This document shows, piece after piece, positions 8,466-18,090 of a stretch of DNA of 64,000 bases (positions are counted from its first letter, which is position 1; each line of letters starts with the position of its first letter). The notes beneath the pieces were generated by a model. That model ran no database searches, had not been told where the DNA came from, and saw only the letters and a list, made by a program, of their open reading frames with translations. Source of the stretch: Streptomyces jumonjinensis (GTDB lineage Bacteria; Actinomycetota; Actinomycetes; Streptomycetales; Streptomycetaceae); assembly GCF_009600885.1 (NCBI RefSeq), contig NZ_VCLA01000024.1, positions 60,095-124,094 of the forward strand, given 5' to 3'. The position numbers and the translations under genes were made by a program.

Positions 8466-9968
8466 CTACCGGTCCGAGGCCGTCCCGGAGGGCGGGGTGC
8501 CCCATTCCACCCTGGGGCCGTCCGCCGGGAAGCCGTCGTCGGCGGCCGTCCGCCCCAGCACGAAGACGTCATCGGCCCCGTCGAGCACACCGCCCGACGG
8601 GTCGTCCGAGCCGTCCCGTCGTACCTCGTCCCGCTCCGGCATCAGGATGTCGCGGACGACCATCGCGCACAGATACAGCGTCCCGGCCAGATGCAGCGCG
8701 ATCGCCAGGTAGTAGCCGTCGGCCGGGAGTCCCTGGTTCTTCCCCCCGGTCGTGTACGCGAGGTACATCCAGATCCCGAGGAAGTACATGACCTCGCACG
8801 CCTGCCAGATCAGGAAGTCGCGCCAGCGGGGCCGGGCCAGCGCGGCGAGCGGGATGAGCCAGAGCACGTACTGCGGCGAGTAGACCTTGTTGGTCAGGAT
8901 GAACGCGGCGACGATCAGAAACACGAGCTGGGCGAAGCGCGGCCGGCGGGGAGCGTACAGCGTGAGCGCCGCCATCCCCAGGAAGATCAGGACCATCAGC
9001 AGCATCGCGTAGTTGTTCGCCGTCTCCGGCTCGATGGCCACGCCCGCGCGATTCTTGATGATCAGCCAGAACGATCCGAAGTCGACCTGGCGTTCCTGGC
9101 TGAAGGTGTAGAACTTCTTCCACCCCTCGGGCGCCAGCACCATCACGGGCAGATTCACCGCGAGCCAGGTGCTCGCCGCCGCGAAGGACGCCGTGGTGAA
9201 CTCGCGCCACTTCCCCGACCGCCAGCACAGCAGCAGCAGGGGAGCGAGCAGCAGGCCGGGATAGAGCTTGGCCGCGGTCGCCAGCCCGATGAGCACACCG
9301 AAGGCCACGACCCGGCCGCGCGACCACATCAGCATCGCGGCGGCGGTGAGCGCCACGGCGAGCAGATCCCAGTTGATGGTGGCGGTGAGCGCGAACGCGG
9401 GGGCCAGCGCCACCAGGAGCGCGTCCCAGGGGCGGCGGCGGTGGGTACGGGTCACACAGACGGCGATGACCGCGGTACAGATCATCAGCATGCCCGCGTT
9501 GATCAGCCAGTAGACCTGCTGCTGATTCTGGAGGGATCCGCCCGCGAGATCGAGCCAGGAGGCGATCTGCATGAAGAGCCCCGTCAGCACGGGGTACTCC
9601 AGATAGGCCATATCGCCGGGGAGCCGGTCGAAGTACGGCACGAGCCCTTCCGAGAAGCCGCGTCCCACGAACAGATGCGGGATATCGGAGTAGCAGGCGT
9701 GGGTGTACTGCGAATTGACGCCCCTGAACCATGCCCAGTTGTAGCAGGGCATCTTCTGCACCATGCCCAGCGCGAACATCCCGATGGCGACCAGTGCCAC
9801 GACGCGTACGGGCGTGAGACGGCCGCCGGGGGCGCGCAGGGCGCGGCGGCCGGCCGGGCCGCCGATCAGCTCGCTGCCGGATGCGGCGATGGAATCCCGC
9901 CGGGTGGGCCGTACATCCGGCCGGTCCTGGTGCACGCTCGTCTTCTCTGCGCTGGGCATGGTGCTCAT
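8466..9968 (-). CDS. GT87-like polyprenol-phosphate mannosyltransferase, membrane protein
   Basis: About 500 residues with roughly 10 transmembrane helices after a cytoplasmic N-tail (about 1-50). After the first helix there is an extracytoplasmic loop with YSDIPHLFVGRGFSEGLVPYFDR and later LEYPVLTG, typical of GT-C glycosyltransferases of the GT87/DUF2029 group. These use polyprenol-phosphate sugars outside the membrane. A C-terminal cytoplasmic tail is acidic. The ATG at 9968 or at 9959 could be the start. It is followed downstream by the convergent racemase-like gene and preceded by the PBP gene on the same strand. Confidence 0.8.
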   Translation of the reverse strand: MSTMPSAEKTSVHQDRPDVRPTRRDSIAASGSELIGGPAGRRALRAPGGRLTPVRVVALVAIGMFALGMVQKMPCYNWAWFRGVNSQYTHACYSDIPHLFVGRGFSEGLVPYFDRLPGDMAYLEYPVLTGLFMQIASWLDLAGGSLQNQQQVYWLINAGMLMICTAVIAVCVTRTHRRRPWDALLVALAPAFALTATINWDLLAVALTAAAMLMWSRGRVVAFGVLIGLATAAKLYPGLLLAPLLLLCWRSGKWREFTTASFAAASTWLAVNLPVMVLAPEGWKKFYTFSQERQVDFGSFWLIIKNRAGVAIEPETANNYAMLLMVLIFLGMAALTLYAPRRPRFAQLVFLIVAAFILTNKVYSPQYVLWLIPLAALARPRWRDFLIWQACEVMYFLGIWMYLAYTTGGKNQGLPADGYYLAIALHLAGTLYLCAMVVRDILMPERDEVRRDGSDDPSGGVLDGADDVFVLGRTAADDGFPADGPRVEWGTPPSGTASDR

Positions 9969-10103
9969 CCTGCCGTACGGAAAGGGGTACGCAGCGAGGG
10001 CCGCCGCATCGGTACGCGCAGCCGTCTGTCGTGTCCAGGCTGTGCGTACCGGGTGCGGCGGCCCTCGTGGCCGGTCCAGCCGGTGGGGTGCGGATAGGCG
10101 GCT

Positions 10104-12914
10104 CTAGCGCCTGGCGCCCCCTACGGGGTTTCCGTTTGCGGCTCCTTCGCTTGCCGCGCCTTCGCTTGCGGCTCCTTCGCTTGCCGCGCCTTCGCTTGCC
10201 GCGCCTTCGCTTGCCGCGCCTTCGCTTGCGGCTCCTTCGCTTGCCGCGCCTTCGTTGGCCGCGCCTTCGTTTCCGGAGCCTCCCGGCTTTCCTCCGTCGG
10301 AGCCTCCTGGCTTTCCTCCGTCGGAGCCTCCTGGCTTTCCTCCGTCGGAGCCGCCCGGGTCACCACAGGACCAGTCCTCCCACGGGTCACAGCTCTCGGA
10401 CGGGGTCTCGGAAGGCTCGTCGGACGGGGTCTCGGAAGGCTCCTCGGAGGGGGGCTCGGAGGAAGGCGTCTCGGAAGGCTCCTCGGACGGGGTGGGGGGC
10501 GGGCTCACCGCTCCGCCGCCCCAGACGGCTTCGCCGATCGGCTCCGGCTTCGGGAACTGCTTCACCGGCTCGCCCTCAAGCACGTCCGACATGTACAACT
10601 TCCAGATGTCGGACGGGAACGATGCACCATGGATCTTCTGCTGGCCGCCCGTGCCGAACATCTTGAGGAACTCACGGTTCTTCTTGCTGTCGTCGTCGTC
10701 GAAGCGGTACATGTCGATGGCGGTCGACAGCTGCGGCGTGTAGCCGACGAACCACGCCGACCTGTTTCCATCGGTCGTACCGGTCTTCCCGGCGACCGGG
10801 CGGCCGGGGATCTCCGCGTTGCCGCCGGTTCCGTTCGGGGCCTCGACGACATCCTTGAGCACATCGGTCACATTGTCCGCGACGGCCTGGGTGAAGGCCC
10901 CCTTGGGCGCGTCCTTGTGCTTGAAGATCGTCTTGCCGTTCTTCTTCGCATGGGTCACGGAGTACGGATCGCGCTGCTCTCCACGGGCCGCGAAGGTCGC
11001 GTACGAGCTCGCCATGCGAATGGCGCTGGGGCTGGAGATGCCGATCGAGAACGACGGAACTTCCGCCCGGGTGAGCGAGTCCTCCAGCAGGCCCGCGTCC
11101 ACGGCCGCCTGGCGCACCTGGGGGATGCCGATATCCATGCCCAGCTGCACATACGGCGAGTTCGCGGAGACGATCATGGCTTCGCGCAGATCCATGTCGG
11201 GATACGACTGATCACCGTCATTGACCTGCCGGTGATCCTTGCCGGTGTCGTCCCGCCACACCTCACCGTCGTATCTGTTGATCCTGAGCAGGTTCTTGCC
11301 GTTGTAGATCGCCTCGTCGGGGTTGATGAGGGTGCGCTGCTTCAGCGACTGCTCGGGCCCCAGCTCGGGGTCGCGTACGCCGTCACGCATCGCGGCGGCC
11401 AGAACGAACGGCTTGAAGGTCGATCCGACCTGGGCTCCGGTCACATCCGCGTTGTTGGTGAAGTGCTTGGTCGCGTCCTCACCGCCGTAGATGGCCACGA
11501 TCTTCCCCGTCGCCGGCTCCACCGACGCGCCGCCGAACTGAACGTGCGTATCGGTGTCCGGGCGCTTCTTGGGGTCGATGTTCTCCTTCTGGATCTTGGT
11601 GACGGCCTTTTCCAGCTTCTTGATCTTCTCCTTGTTGAAGGTCGTGTGGATCTCATAGCCGCCCTGGGCGAGATCGTCGGCGTCGACGCCCAGGTCGTTG
11701 TTGCTGAGGAAGTTCTGCTTGGCGACGTCCACCAGGTAGCCGATCTGACCGCCGAGCTTGGCGCCCTTCTTGACCGGGTCGGGCATGGGGAAGCCCTCCT
11801 GGACGAATTTGTCGCGCTCGGCGGCGTCCAGGTGCCCGTCCTTGACCATCTCGTCGAGGATCCAGTTCCAGCGGTCCTTCGCCCGCTTGTAGTTCCCCTC
11901 CGGGGTCGCGCGGGGGTGGATGTCTGTGGCGCCCGCCGGGTCGAACCAGGTCGCCCCCTTCAGCAGCGAGGCGAGAACGGCGCACTCACTGGCGTTCAGC
12001 TTCTTGGCGTCCTTGCCGTAGTACGTACGGGCCGCGGCCTGGATTCCATGCGCGCCCCGGCCGTAGTACGAGGTGTTCAGATAGCCGGCCATGATGTCCG
12101 GCTTCTCCACATTGCTATCGATCTTGATAGAGATGAAGAGTTCCTTGAACTTACGGCTCAGGGTCTGCGACTGGTCGTTGAGTCGCGCGTTCTTCACATA
12201 CTGCTGGGTGATGGTGGAGCCGCCCTGGGTGTCCTCGCCCTTGGCCATATTGAGCAGAGCGCGGCCGATGCCCACCGGGTCGACACCCGAGTCATTCCAG
12301 AAATCCTTGTTCTCCGCCGAGATCACGGCGTTCTGCATATCCATCGGGATCTGGCTGAGCTCGATGTTCTGCCGGTTTCGCTCACCACCGGTGGCGGCCA
12401 TCTGGGTGCCGTCGTCCCAGTAGTAGACGTTGTTCTCCGCCTCGGCCATCTTGTCGGGGTCCGGCACTCCCACCATCGCGTAGGCGATGGTGGCGGCGGT
12501 CATCAGCGCTCCGAAGAAGCCCAGGCAGAGGCCCGAGACCAGCTTCCAGGACGGCATCCAGCGCCGCCATCCGTACTTGCCGCGGCGCGGGTAGTCGATC
12601 AGGCGCTTTCTGCCCGGCTGCCCACCGCCCCCCTCATGGCCCCCGCCCCCGCCGCCACGGCGTCCGCCGCCACGGCCGCCGTGGCCGGAGCCCGCACCGC
12701 CGTCCATACGCCGACGACTGCCGCCGCGCTGTGCGGCACGGCGGGCCTCGGCCCGGCCTCCATAAGGCCGCTCATCACTGTGCGGAACGGAAGCAGAACT
12801 CATGGTGGTTTCTCTGGGGGGGGTTGTATGGCCGACAGAGGGCTGCTGGGCGGCACGTCTGGCAGCCGTACGCCCGCCGTCTTGCTGCGGCGGTTTGCGA
12901 CGGTGCTCGCTCAT
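10104..12914 (-). CDS. Class A penicillin-binding protein (transglycosylase/transpeptidase)
   Basis: 936 residues from the ATG at 12914 (GAGGAG ribosome site). Order: disordered basic Gly-rich cytoplasmic tail (1-124), one transmembrane anchor (125-147), a GT51 glycosyltransferase domain with the ENKDFW catalytic-Glu motif, and a transpeptidase domain with STFK (SxxK), SANS (SxN) and KTGTT. It polymerises lipid II and cross-links peptidoglycan outside the cell. The C-terminus is a long Pro/Ser/Glu then Gly-rich tail ending in about nine EGAAS-type pentapeptides, which is unusual. It is divergent from padR. Confidence 0.93.
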   Translation of the reverse strand: MSEHRRKPPQQDGGRTAARRAAQQPSVGHTTPPRETTMSSASVPHSDERPYGGRAEARRAAQRGGSRRRMDGGAGSGHGGRGGGRRGGGGGGHEGGGGQPGRKRLIDYPRRGKYGWRRWMPSWKLVSGLCLGFFGALMTAATIAYAMVGVPDPDKMAEAENNVYYWDDGTQMAATGGERNRQNIELSQIPMDMQNAVISAENKDFWNDSGVDPVGIGRALLNMAKGEDTQGGSTITQQYVKNARLNDQSQTLSRKFKELFISIKIDSNVEKPDIMAGYLNTSYYGRGAHGIQAAARTYYGKDAKKLNASECAVLASLLKGATWFDPAGATDIHPRATPEGNYKRAKDRWNWILDEMVKDGHLDAAERDKFVQEGFPMPDPVKKGAKLGGQIGYLVDVAKQNFLSNNDLGVDADDLAQGGYEIHTTFNKEKIKKLEKAVTKIQKENIDPKKRPDTDTHVQFGGASVEPATGKIVAIYGGEDATKHFTNNADVTGAQVGSTFKPFVLAAAMRDGVRDPELGPEQSLKQRTLINPDEAIYNGKNLLRINRYDGEVWRDDTGKDHRQVNDGDQSYPDMDLREAMIVSANSPYVQLGMDIGIPQVRQAAVDAGLLEDSLTRAEVPSFSIGISSPSAIRMASSYATFAARGEQRDPYSVTHAKKNGKTIFKHKDAPKGAFTQAVADNVTDVLKDVVEAPNGTGGNAEIPGRPVAGKTGTTDGNRSAWFVGYTPQLSTAIDMYRFDDDDSKKNREFLKMFGTGGQQKIHGASFPSDIWKLYMSDVLEGEPVKQFPKPEPIGEAVWGGGAVSPPPTPSEEPSETPSSEPPSEEPSETPSDEPSETPSESCDPWEDWSCGDPGGSDGGKPGGSDGGKPGGSDGGKPGGSGNEGAANEGAASEGAASEGAASEGAASEGAASEGAASEGAASEGAANGNPVGGARR
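10137..10350. repeat. Tandem repeats encoding the PBP C-terminal tail
   Basis: Two repeat arrays. 10137-10262 has about nine 15-bp units (CTTGCCGCGCCTTCG and the variant CTTGCGGCTCCTTCG), encoding EGAAS/KARQA-like pentapeptides read as EGAAS on the coding strand. 10276-10350 has three 24-bp units encoding SDGGKPGG. Such arrays change length by slippage. Confidence 0.9.
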
Positions 12915-13273
12915 CGAACGACTACTCCTCGGGCAGGCGAGACGCCTGGAAGCGGCAGTGGTGTTCCGGTCCCCCCGACATGGATACGGACCGGCCCCGC
13001 AAGGGCCCCATCCGCTGTGCATCCACTGCGAGGACGCCTGAAGGCGTCGCGTGGTTCCCGGTGGTCTGCATCCGCACAGACTACGCAGGCTCAAAATATC
13101 CGTAGAGCCGAAGTTCACCCCAAAACAGGCAAGTTGCACGACATCCATTGCCGATGTGACGCCGTTCACCTTGACCCCTCTTGTCGCAGCAGGAACACCG
13201 TCCTATCGTGCTGATGTATCGAGTCGATACATCAGTCCGGCATAGGCGGCTGAGACGGCGAAGGAGGGCGATG
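12915..13273. promoter_or_regulatory. PBP-padR divergent promoter region
   Basis: This gap of about 360 bases between divergent genes has an AT-richer centre (13080-13210). For padR, a likely promoter is TTGTCG (13181-13186), 17 bases, TATCGT (13204-13209). The PadR operator palindrome lies just after it. No gene is seen. Confidence 0.6.
13211..13235. promoter_or_regulatory. Perfect 25-bp palindrome, likely PadR operator
   Basis: Arms CTGATGTATCGA and TCGATACATCAG around a single central G. PadR-family sites typically read ATGT...ACAT, as here (ATGTAT...ATACAT). It lies about 38 bases before the padR start and directly after its predicted -10, so PadR would repress itself; it could also affect the divergent PBP gene. 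Confidence 0.8.
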
Positions 13274-13990
13274 GTGAGCAGACGCTCGGGCATCCTTGAG
13301 TTCGCCGTGCTCGGTCTGCTCCGTGAGGCCCCGATGCACGGGTATGAGCTGCGGAAACGGCTCAATACCTCGCTGGGGATCTTCCGAGCCTTCAGCTACG
13401 GAACCCTCTACCCCTGCCTGAAGACGCTGGTCGCCAACGGCCGGTTGATCGAGGAACCGGGAAGCGCTCCCGAGGACGCCCTCGCCGCTTCACTCGCGGG
13501 GCGCCGCGCCAAGATCGTCTACCGGTTGACGGCGGAAGGCAGAGAACACTTCGAGGAACTGCTCTCGCACACGGGTCCGGACAGCTGGGAGGACGAGCAC
13601 TTCGCGGCTCGCTTCGCCTTCTTCGGACAGACCGAGCGCGAGGTACGCATGCGGGTGCTGGAAGGCCGGCGCAGCCGGCTGGAGGAGCGCCTGGAGAAGA
13701 TGCGTGCCTCCCTGGCCCGGACCCGGGAGCGTCTCGACGACTACACCCTTGAGCTTCAGCGACACGGAATGGAGTCCGTGGAGCGCGAAGTGCGCTGGCT
13801 GAACGAGCTCATCGAAAGCGAGCGGGCGGGGCGGGATCAGCGACAGTCCGCCACCGACGGCTCGGCTCAGCAGGACAACACCACTGGTTCGTCGGGCGGC
13901 CTGCCCCGGCACAGGGATGTCGGGCCCACCGGGGACACCTCCCCCGGGCCTTTCACCCCGCCGGATCCGCCCGACGACACCGTCAACTGA
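13274..13990 (+). CDS. PadR-family transcriptional regulator
   Basis: 238 residues. The N-terminal winged helix (about 5-90) has the PadR signature ILEFAVLGLLREAPMHGYELRKRL and TLYPCLKTL, and the C-terminal helical domain (about 100-185) carries the dimerising helix. The tail (about 190-238) is disordered. The GTG at 13274 gives a better distance to AAGGAGGG than the ATG at 13271. It lies 51 bases before ino1, so it may be co-transcribed or may regulate ino1. The adjoining perfect palindrome is the probable binding site. Ligand unknown. Confidence 0.88.
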   Translation: MSRRSGILEFAVLGLLREAPMHGYELRKRLNTSLGIFRAFSYGTLYPCLKTLVANGRLIEEPGSAPEDALAASLAGRRAKIVYRLTAEGREHFEELLSHTGPDSWEDEHFAARFAFFGQTEREVRMRVLEGRRSRLEERLEKMRASLARTRERLDDYTLELQRHGMESVEREVRWLNELIESERAGRDQRQSATDGSAQQDNTTGSSGGLPRHRDVGPTGDTSPGPFTPPDPPDDTVN

Positions 13991-14041
13991 GACCCCGCGG
14001 TCCGCAGGGCCTCATCCGAGATCACACAGGGAGCAACCGGA

Positions 14042-15124
14042 ATGGGTTCGGTTCGCGTAGCCATCGTAGGCGTGGGCAACTGCGCCGCCTCACTGGTGCA
14101 GGGCGTCGAGTACTACAAGGACGCCGACCCGGACGGCAAGGTGCCGGGTCTGATGCACGTCCAGTTCGGCGACTACCACGTCCGTGACGTCGAGTTCGTG
14201 GCCGCCTTCGACGTGGACGCCAAGAAGGTCGGCCTCGACCTCTCGGACGCCATCGGCGCCAGCGAGAACAACACCATCAAGATCTGCGATGTGCCGAACA
14301 GCGGTGTCACCGTGCAGCGCGGCCACACCCTCGACGGTCTGGGCAAGTACTACCGCGAGACCATCGAGGAGTCCGCCGAGGCCCCGGTCGACATCGTCCA
14401 GGTCCTCAAGGACAAGCAGGTCGACGTTCTGGTCTGCTACCTGCCCGTGGGCTCCGAGGACGCCGCGAAGTTCTACGCGCAGTGCGCCATCGACGCCAAG
14501 GTCGGCTTCGTCAACGCCCTTCCGGTCTTCATCGCCGGCACCAAGGAGTGGGCGGACAAGTTCACCGAGGCGGGCGTTCCGATCGTCGGTGACGACATCA
14601 AGTCGCAGGTCGGCGCGACCATCACGCACCGTGTGATGGCGAAGCTCTTCGAGGACCGGGGCGTCATCCTGGACCGCACGATGCAGCTGAACGTCGGCGG
14701 CAACATGGACTTCAAGAACATGCTGGAGCGCGACCGGCTGGAGTCCAAGAAGATCTCCAAGACTCAGGCCGTCACCTCGCAGATCCCCGACCGCGACCTC
14801 GGCGAGAAGAACGTCCACATCGGCCCGTCCGACTATGTGGCCTGGCTGGACGACCGCAAGTGGGCGTATGTCCGTCTTGAGGGCCGTGCCTTCGGCGATG
14901 TCCCGCTGAACCTGGAGTACAAGCTGGAGGTCTGGGACTCCCCGAACTCCGCGGGTGTCATCATCGACGCGCTCCGCGCTGCGAAGATCGCCAAGGACCG
15001 CGGCATCGGGGGCCCGATCCTCTCCGCGTCCTCGTACTTCATGAAGTCCCCGCCGGTGCAGTACTTCGACGACAAGGCCCGCGACCAGGTCGAGAAGTTC
15101 ATCAAGGGCGAGGTCGAGCGCTAA
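14042..15124 (+). CDS. ino1: Inositol-3-phosphate synthase
   Basis: Converts glucose 6-phosphate to 1D-myo-inositol 3-phosphate with NAD+, feeding phosphatidylinositol and mycothiol in actinobacteria. The 360-residue protein has the N-terminal Rossmann motif [40 protein letters not shown] and [12 protein letters not shown], all typical of the bacterial Ino1 clade. It lies behind padR with its own GGGAG ribosome site and ends at a strong terminator. Confidence 0.96.
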   Translation: MGSVRVAIVGVGNCAASLVQGVEYYKDADPDGKVPGLMHVQFGDYHVRDVEFVAAFDVDAKKVGLDLSDAIGASENNTIKICDVPNSGVTVQRGHTLDGLGKYYRETIEESAEAPVDIVQVLKDKQVDVLVCYLPVGSEDAAKFYAQCAIDAKVGFVNALPVFIAGTKEWADKFTEAGVPIVGDDIKSQVGATITHRVMAKLFEDRGVILDRTMQLNVGGNMDFKNMLERDRLESKKISKTQAVTSQIPDRDLGEKNVHIGPSDYVAWLDDRKWAYVRLEGRAFGDVPLNLEYKLEVWDSPNSAGVIIDALRAAKIAKDRGIGGPILSASSYFMKSPPVQYFDDKARDQVEKFIKGEVER

Positions 15125-15194
15125 GCATCCGCTCCACCGGTTCGGTCCAGGCGTCCGCGTGAAGCCTGGTCCACCGGCGTTCAGCCGATCGACC

Positions 15195-15233
15195 GCGGAG
15201 GGTCCCCGGGTCATGCACCCGGGGACCCTCCGC
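15195..15233. terminator. Terminator after ino1
   Basis: 17-bp perfect GC-rich stem (15195-15211 with 15217-15233), loop CATGC. It separates ino1 from the MFS gene, which starts 20 bases later. Confidence 0.9.
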
Positions 15234-15252
15234 GTATGTGACGCTTGATCGC

Positions 15253-16521
15253 ATGCCTGCCGTGCGTGACCTGCGCGTACTCCTGCGTCTGACCGACTTC
15301 CGACGACTGCTGACGGTCCGGCTGCTCTCCCAGTCGGCCGATGGCGTCTATCAGGTCGCGCTCGCCTCCTATGTGGTGTTCTCCCCGGAGAAGCAGACCT
15401 CACCGGCGGCCATCGCCTCGGCCATGGCCGTACTGCTGCTGCCCTACTCCGTGATCGGCCCCTTCGCCGGTGTTCTGCTGGACCGCTGGCAGCGACGGCA
15501 GGTCTTCCTCTACGGGAATCTCCTGCGGGCCCTCCTCGCGATCTGCACCGCTCTGCTGATCGCGGCATCCGTGCCCGACTGGCTCTTCTATGTCTCGGCC
15601 CTGTCCGTCACCGCGGTCAATCGCTTTGTGCTGGCCGGTCTGTCCGCCGCACTGCCCCGGGTCGTCGACCAGGACCGACTCGTCATGGCGAACTCCCTCT
15701 CGCCGACGGCCGGCACACTGGCCGCGACCGCGGGCGGCGGGCTCGCCTTCGTGGTGCGTCTGGCCTCGGAGGATTCCGATGCCGCGGTGGTGCTTCTCGG
15801 CGCGGCGCTCTATCTCTGCTCGGCACTGGCCTCGCTCAGAATGGGCCGTCATCTCCTCGGCCCCGACAGCGCACCGGTGCGGCCGGGAGTGATCAGCGTC
15901 ATCGCCTCCACAGCGCGCGGCCTGGCCGACGGTCTGCGGCATCTGAGGGAACGCCCGGCGGCAGCCAGGGTCCTGGTCGCGATGACCCTGATGCGCTTCA
16001 ACTATGGAGCGCTGACGGTCATGCTCCTGATGCTCTGCCGCTATGCCTGGTACGACAACGAACAGGACGGTCTCGCTCTTCTCGGGCTGGCCGTCGCGGT
16101 CTCCGGCGCCGGGTTCTTCGCCGCGGCGGTGGTGACCCCCTGGGCGATCGGGCGGTTCGGCCGATTCGGCTGGCTGGTGGTCTGCGCGGGAGCGGCCGCG
16201 GTCCTCGAACCCGCTCTGGGCCTGCCATTCGCCCCAGGGCCGATGCTGGTCGCCGCCTTCGTGCTGGGGTTCATCACCCAAGGATCGAAGATCACCACGG
16301 ATACCGTGGTGCAGACCTCGGTGGACGACGCCTACCGCGGCAGAGTCTTCTCCCTCTACGACGTGCTGTTCAATGTCGCGTTCGTGGGAGCGGCGGGAGC
16401 GGCGGCCCTGATGCTCCCGCCGGACGGACGGTCGGTTCAGCTGGTTGTCGTCGTCGCTCTGATCTATGCGGGGATCGCCGTGACCATGGCCCGATGGCGC
16501 CGGATGAGCACCGCTCGATAG
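15253..16521 (+). CDS. MFS transporter
   Basis: About 422 residues with 12 predicted helices. The loop 2-3 motif FAGVLLDRWQRRQVFLYGN is the MFS A-motif, and the central cytoplasmic loop lies near residues 195-215. This layout resembles DHA3-like efflux permeases (macrolide exporter type). The ATG at 15253 is likely; a GTG at 15238 would begin inside the terminator's tail. The gene is convergent with cca and is followed by two parS hairpins. Substrate unknown. Confidence 0.85.
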   Translation: MPAVRDLRVLLRLTDFRRLLTVRLLSQSADGVYQVALASYVVFSPEKQTSPAAIASAMAVLLLPYSVIGPFAGVLLDRWQRRQVFLYGNLLRALLAICTALLIAASVPDWLFYVSALSVTAVNRFVLAGLSAALPRVVDQDRLVMANSLSPTAGTLAATAGGGLAFVVRLASEDSDAAVVLLGAALYLCSALASLRMGRHLLGPDSAPVRPGVISVIASTARGLADGLRHLRERPAAARVLVAMTLMRFNYGALTVMLLMLCRYAWYDNEQDGLALLGLAVAVSGAGFFAAAVVTPWAIGRFGRFGWLVVCAGAAAVLEPALGLPFAPGPMLVAAFVLGFITQGSKITTDTVVQTSVDDAYRGRVFSLYDVLFNVAFVGAAGAAALMLPPDGRSVQLVVVVALIYAGIAVTMARWRRMSTAR

Positions 16522-16534
16522 CGATGAGGGCGAT

Positions 16535-16548
16535 GTTTCACGTGAAAC
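16535..16548. other. parS: parS site 2
   Basis: Perfect GTTTCACGTGAAAC. It is the centre of a 28-bp perfect palindrome (16528-16555) directly after the MFS stop codon. Confidence 0.96.
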
Positions 16549-16575
16549 ATCGCCCCTCGCTGCTTCCGCCGCCAT

Positions 16576-16589
16576 GTTTCACGTGAAAC
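16576..16589. other. parS: parS site 3
   Basis: Perfect GTTTCACGTGAAAC. It is the centre of a 32-bp perfect palindrome (16567-16598) with CGCCGCCAT arms. It lies 41 bp from site 2; a half-site GTTTCACG follows at about 16598. Confidence 0.96.
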
Positions 16590-16641
16590 ATGGCGGCGTT
16601 TCACGACCGGCCCCACCGACTCGCAACGGAGCCCGCGTGCC

Positions 16642-18090
16642 CTACTCCGACTCCTGCGCCGCCCACCACGCCTTCAGCGCCGCGACCGCATCGTCCTGCT
16701 CCATGGGCCCGTTCTCCAGGCGCAGCTCCAGCAGGAAGGCATACGCCTTGCCGATCACCGGGCCGGGCCCCACGCCCAGGACCGTCTGGATCTGGTTGCC
16801 GTCTAGGTCGGGCCTGATGGCGTCGAGCTCTTCCTGCTCCTTCAGCTGGGCGATGCGGTCCTCAAGCCCGTCGTAGGCCCGGGAGAGGGCGCTCGCCTTG
16901 CGCTTATTACGCGTGGTGCAGTCCGAGCGGGTCAGCTTGTGGAGGCGGCTCAGCAGCGGACCCCCATCGCGCACATAGCGTCGAACGGCCGAGTCGGTCC
17001 ACTCCCCGGTCCCATAACCGTGGAACCGCAGATGGAGCTCCACCAGTCGTGAGACGTCTTTGACCATCTCGTTGGAGTACTTGAGCGCGGCCATCCGCTT
17101 CTTGGTCATCTTCGCCCCCACCATCTCGTGATGGTGGAAGGAGACTCGCCCGTCGCTCTCGAAGCGCCGTGTCTTCGGCTTGCCGATGTCATGGAGGAGC
17201 GCGGCCAGCCGGAGCACGAGGTCCGGGCCGTCCTCCTCCAGGTCGATGGCCTGCTCCAGAACGGTCAGGGAGTGCTCGTACACGTCCTTGTGCCGGTGGT
17301 GCTCATCGCTCTCCAGACGGAGCGCGGGCAGCTCGGGAAGCACATGTGCGGCAAGGCCGGAGCCGACCAGCAGGGCCAGTCCCTTGCGGGGGTTGGCGGA
17401 GAGGATCAGCTTGTTCAGCTCGTCACGCACTCGCTCGGCGGAGACGATCTCGATGCGCTCCGCCATCCCCTTCATCGCCGTGACGACCTCGGGCGCCACC
17501 TCGAAGTCCAGCTGGGCGGCGAACCGGGCGGCGCGCATCATCCGCAGGGGGTCGTCGGAGAAGGATTCCTCGGGCGTACCGGGCGTCCGCAGCACCCGGG
17601 CGGCGAGATCCTCCAGGCCCTGATGCGGATCGATGAATTCCTTCTCGGGCAGGGCGACGGCCATCGCGTTGACCGTGAAATCACGGCGGACGAGATCCTC
17701 CTCGATGGTGTCGCCGTAGGACACCTCGGGCTTCCGGGACGTTCTGTCATACGCCTCGGAGCGATAGGTGGTGACCTCGATCTGATAGCCGTCCTTCTGG
17801 CAGCCGACCGTGCCGAAGGCGATGCCCACATCCCATACCGAGTCCGCCCATGGACGGATGATCTTCAATACGTCCTGGGGGCGGGCATCCGTCGTGAAGT
17901 CCAGATCATTGCCGAGCCGGCCGAGCAGGGCATCCCGGACCGAGCCTCCGACCAGGGCGAGACTGAATCCCGCTCCCTGGAAGCGGCGGGCGAGATCATC
18001 GGCAACGGGCGCTACACGGAGTAGTTCCGCAACCGCACGGCGTTGCACCTGGCTCAGTGCGGTGGGGTTGTCTTCATTGGCGTTCGGCAC
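16642..18090 (-). CDS. cca: CCA tRNA nucleotidyltransferase with HD domain
   Basis: Adds or repairs the 3' CCA of tRNAs. The N-terminal nucleotidyltransferase head has GGSVRDALLG and the metal pair in DLDFTT, followed by RRDFTVNAMA; the HD domain has HDIGKPKTRRF. About 482 residues, close to family size (mycobacterial PcnA about 486). The GTG at 18090 (PNANEDNP start) is chosen; GTGs at 18117 and 18132 are alternatives, and no clear ribosome site is seen. It is relevant here because the tRNA-Ala at 57466 lacks an encoded CCA. Divergent from the DUF6049 gene. Confidence 0.93.
   Translation of the reverse strand: MPNANEDNPTALSQVQRRAVAELLRVAPVADDLARRFQGAGFSLALVGGSVRDALLGRLGNDLDFTTDARPQDVLKIIRPWADSVWDVGIAFGTVGCQKDGYQIEVTTYRSEAYDRTSRKPEVSYGDTIEEDLVRRDFTVNAMAVALPEKEFIDPHQGLEDLAARVLRTPGTPEESFSDDPLRMMRAARFAAQLDFEVAPEVVTAMKGMAERIEIVSAERVRDELNKLILSANPRKGLALLVGSGLAAHVLPELPALRLESDEHHRHKDVYEHSLTVLEQAIDLEEDGPDLVLRLAALLHDIGKPKTRRFESDGRVSFHHHEMVGAKMTKKRMAALKYSNEMVKDVSRLVELHLRFHGYGTGEWTDSAVRRYVRDGGPLLSRLHKLTRSDCTTRNKRKASALSRAYDGLEDRIAQLKEQEELDAIRPDLDGNQIQTVLGVGPGPVIGKAYAFLLELRLENGPMEQDDAVAALKAWWAAQESE

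Noticed and set aside
10137..10350. CRISPR-like array
   Set aside because: Units are 15 or 24 bp with no unique spacers and lie inside the PBP reading frame; they are coding repeats.
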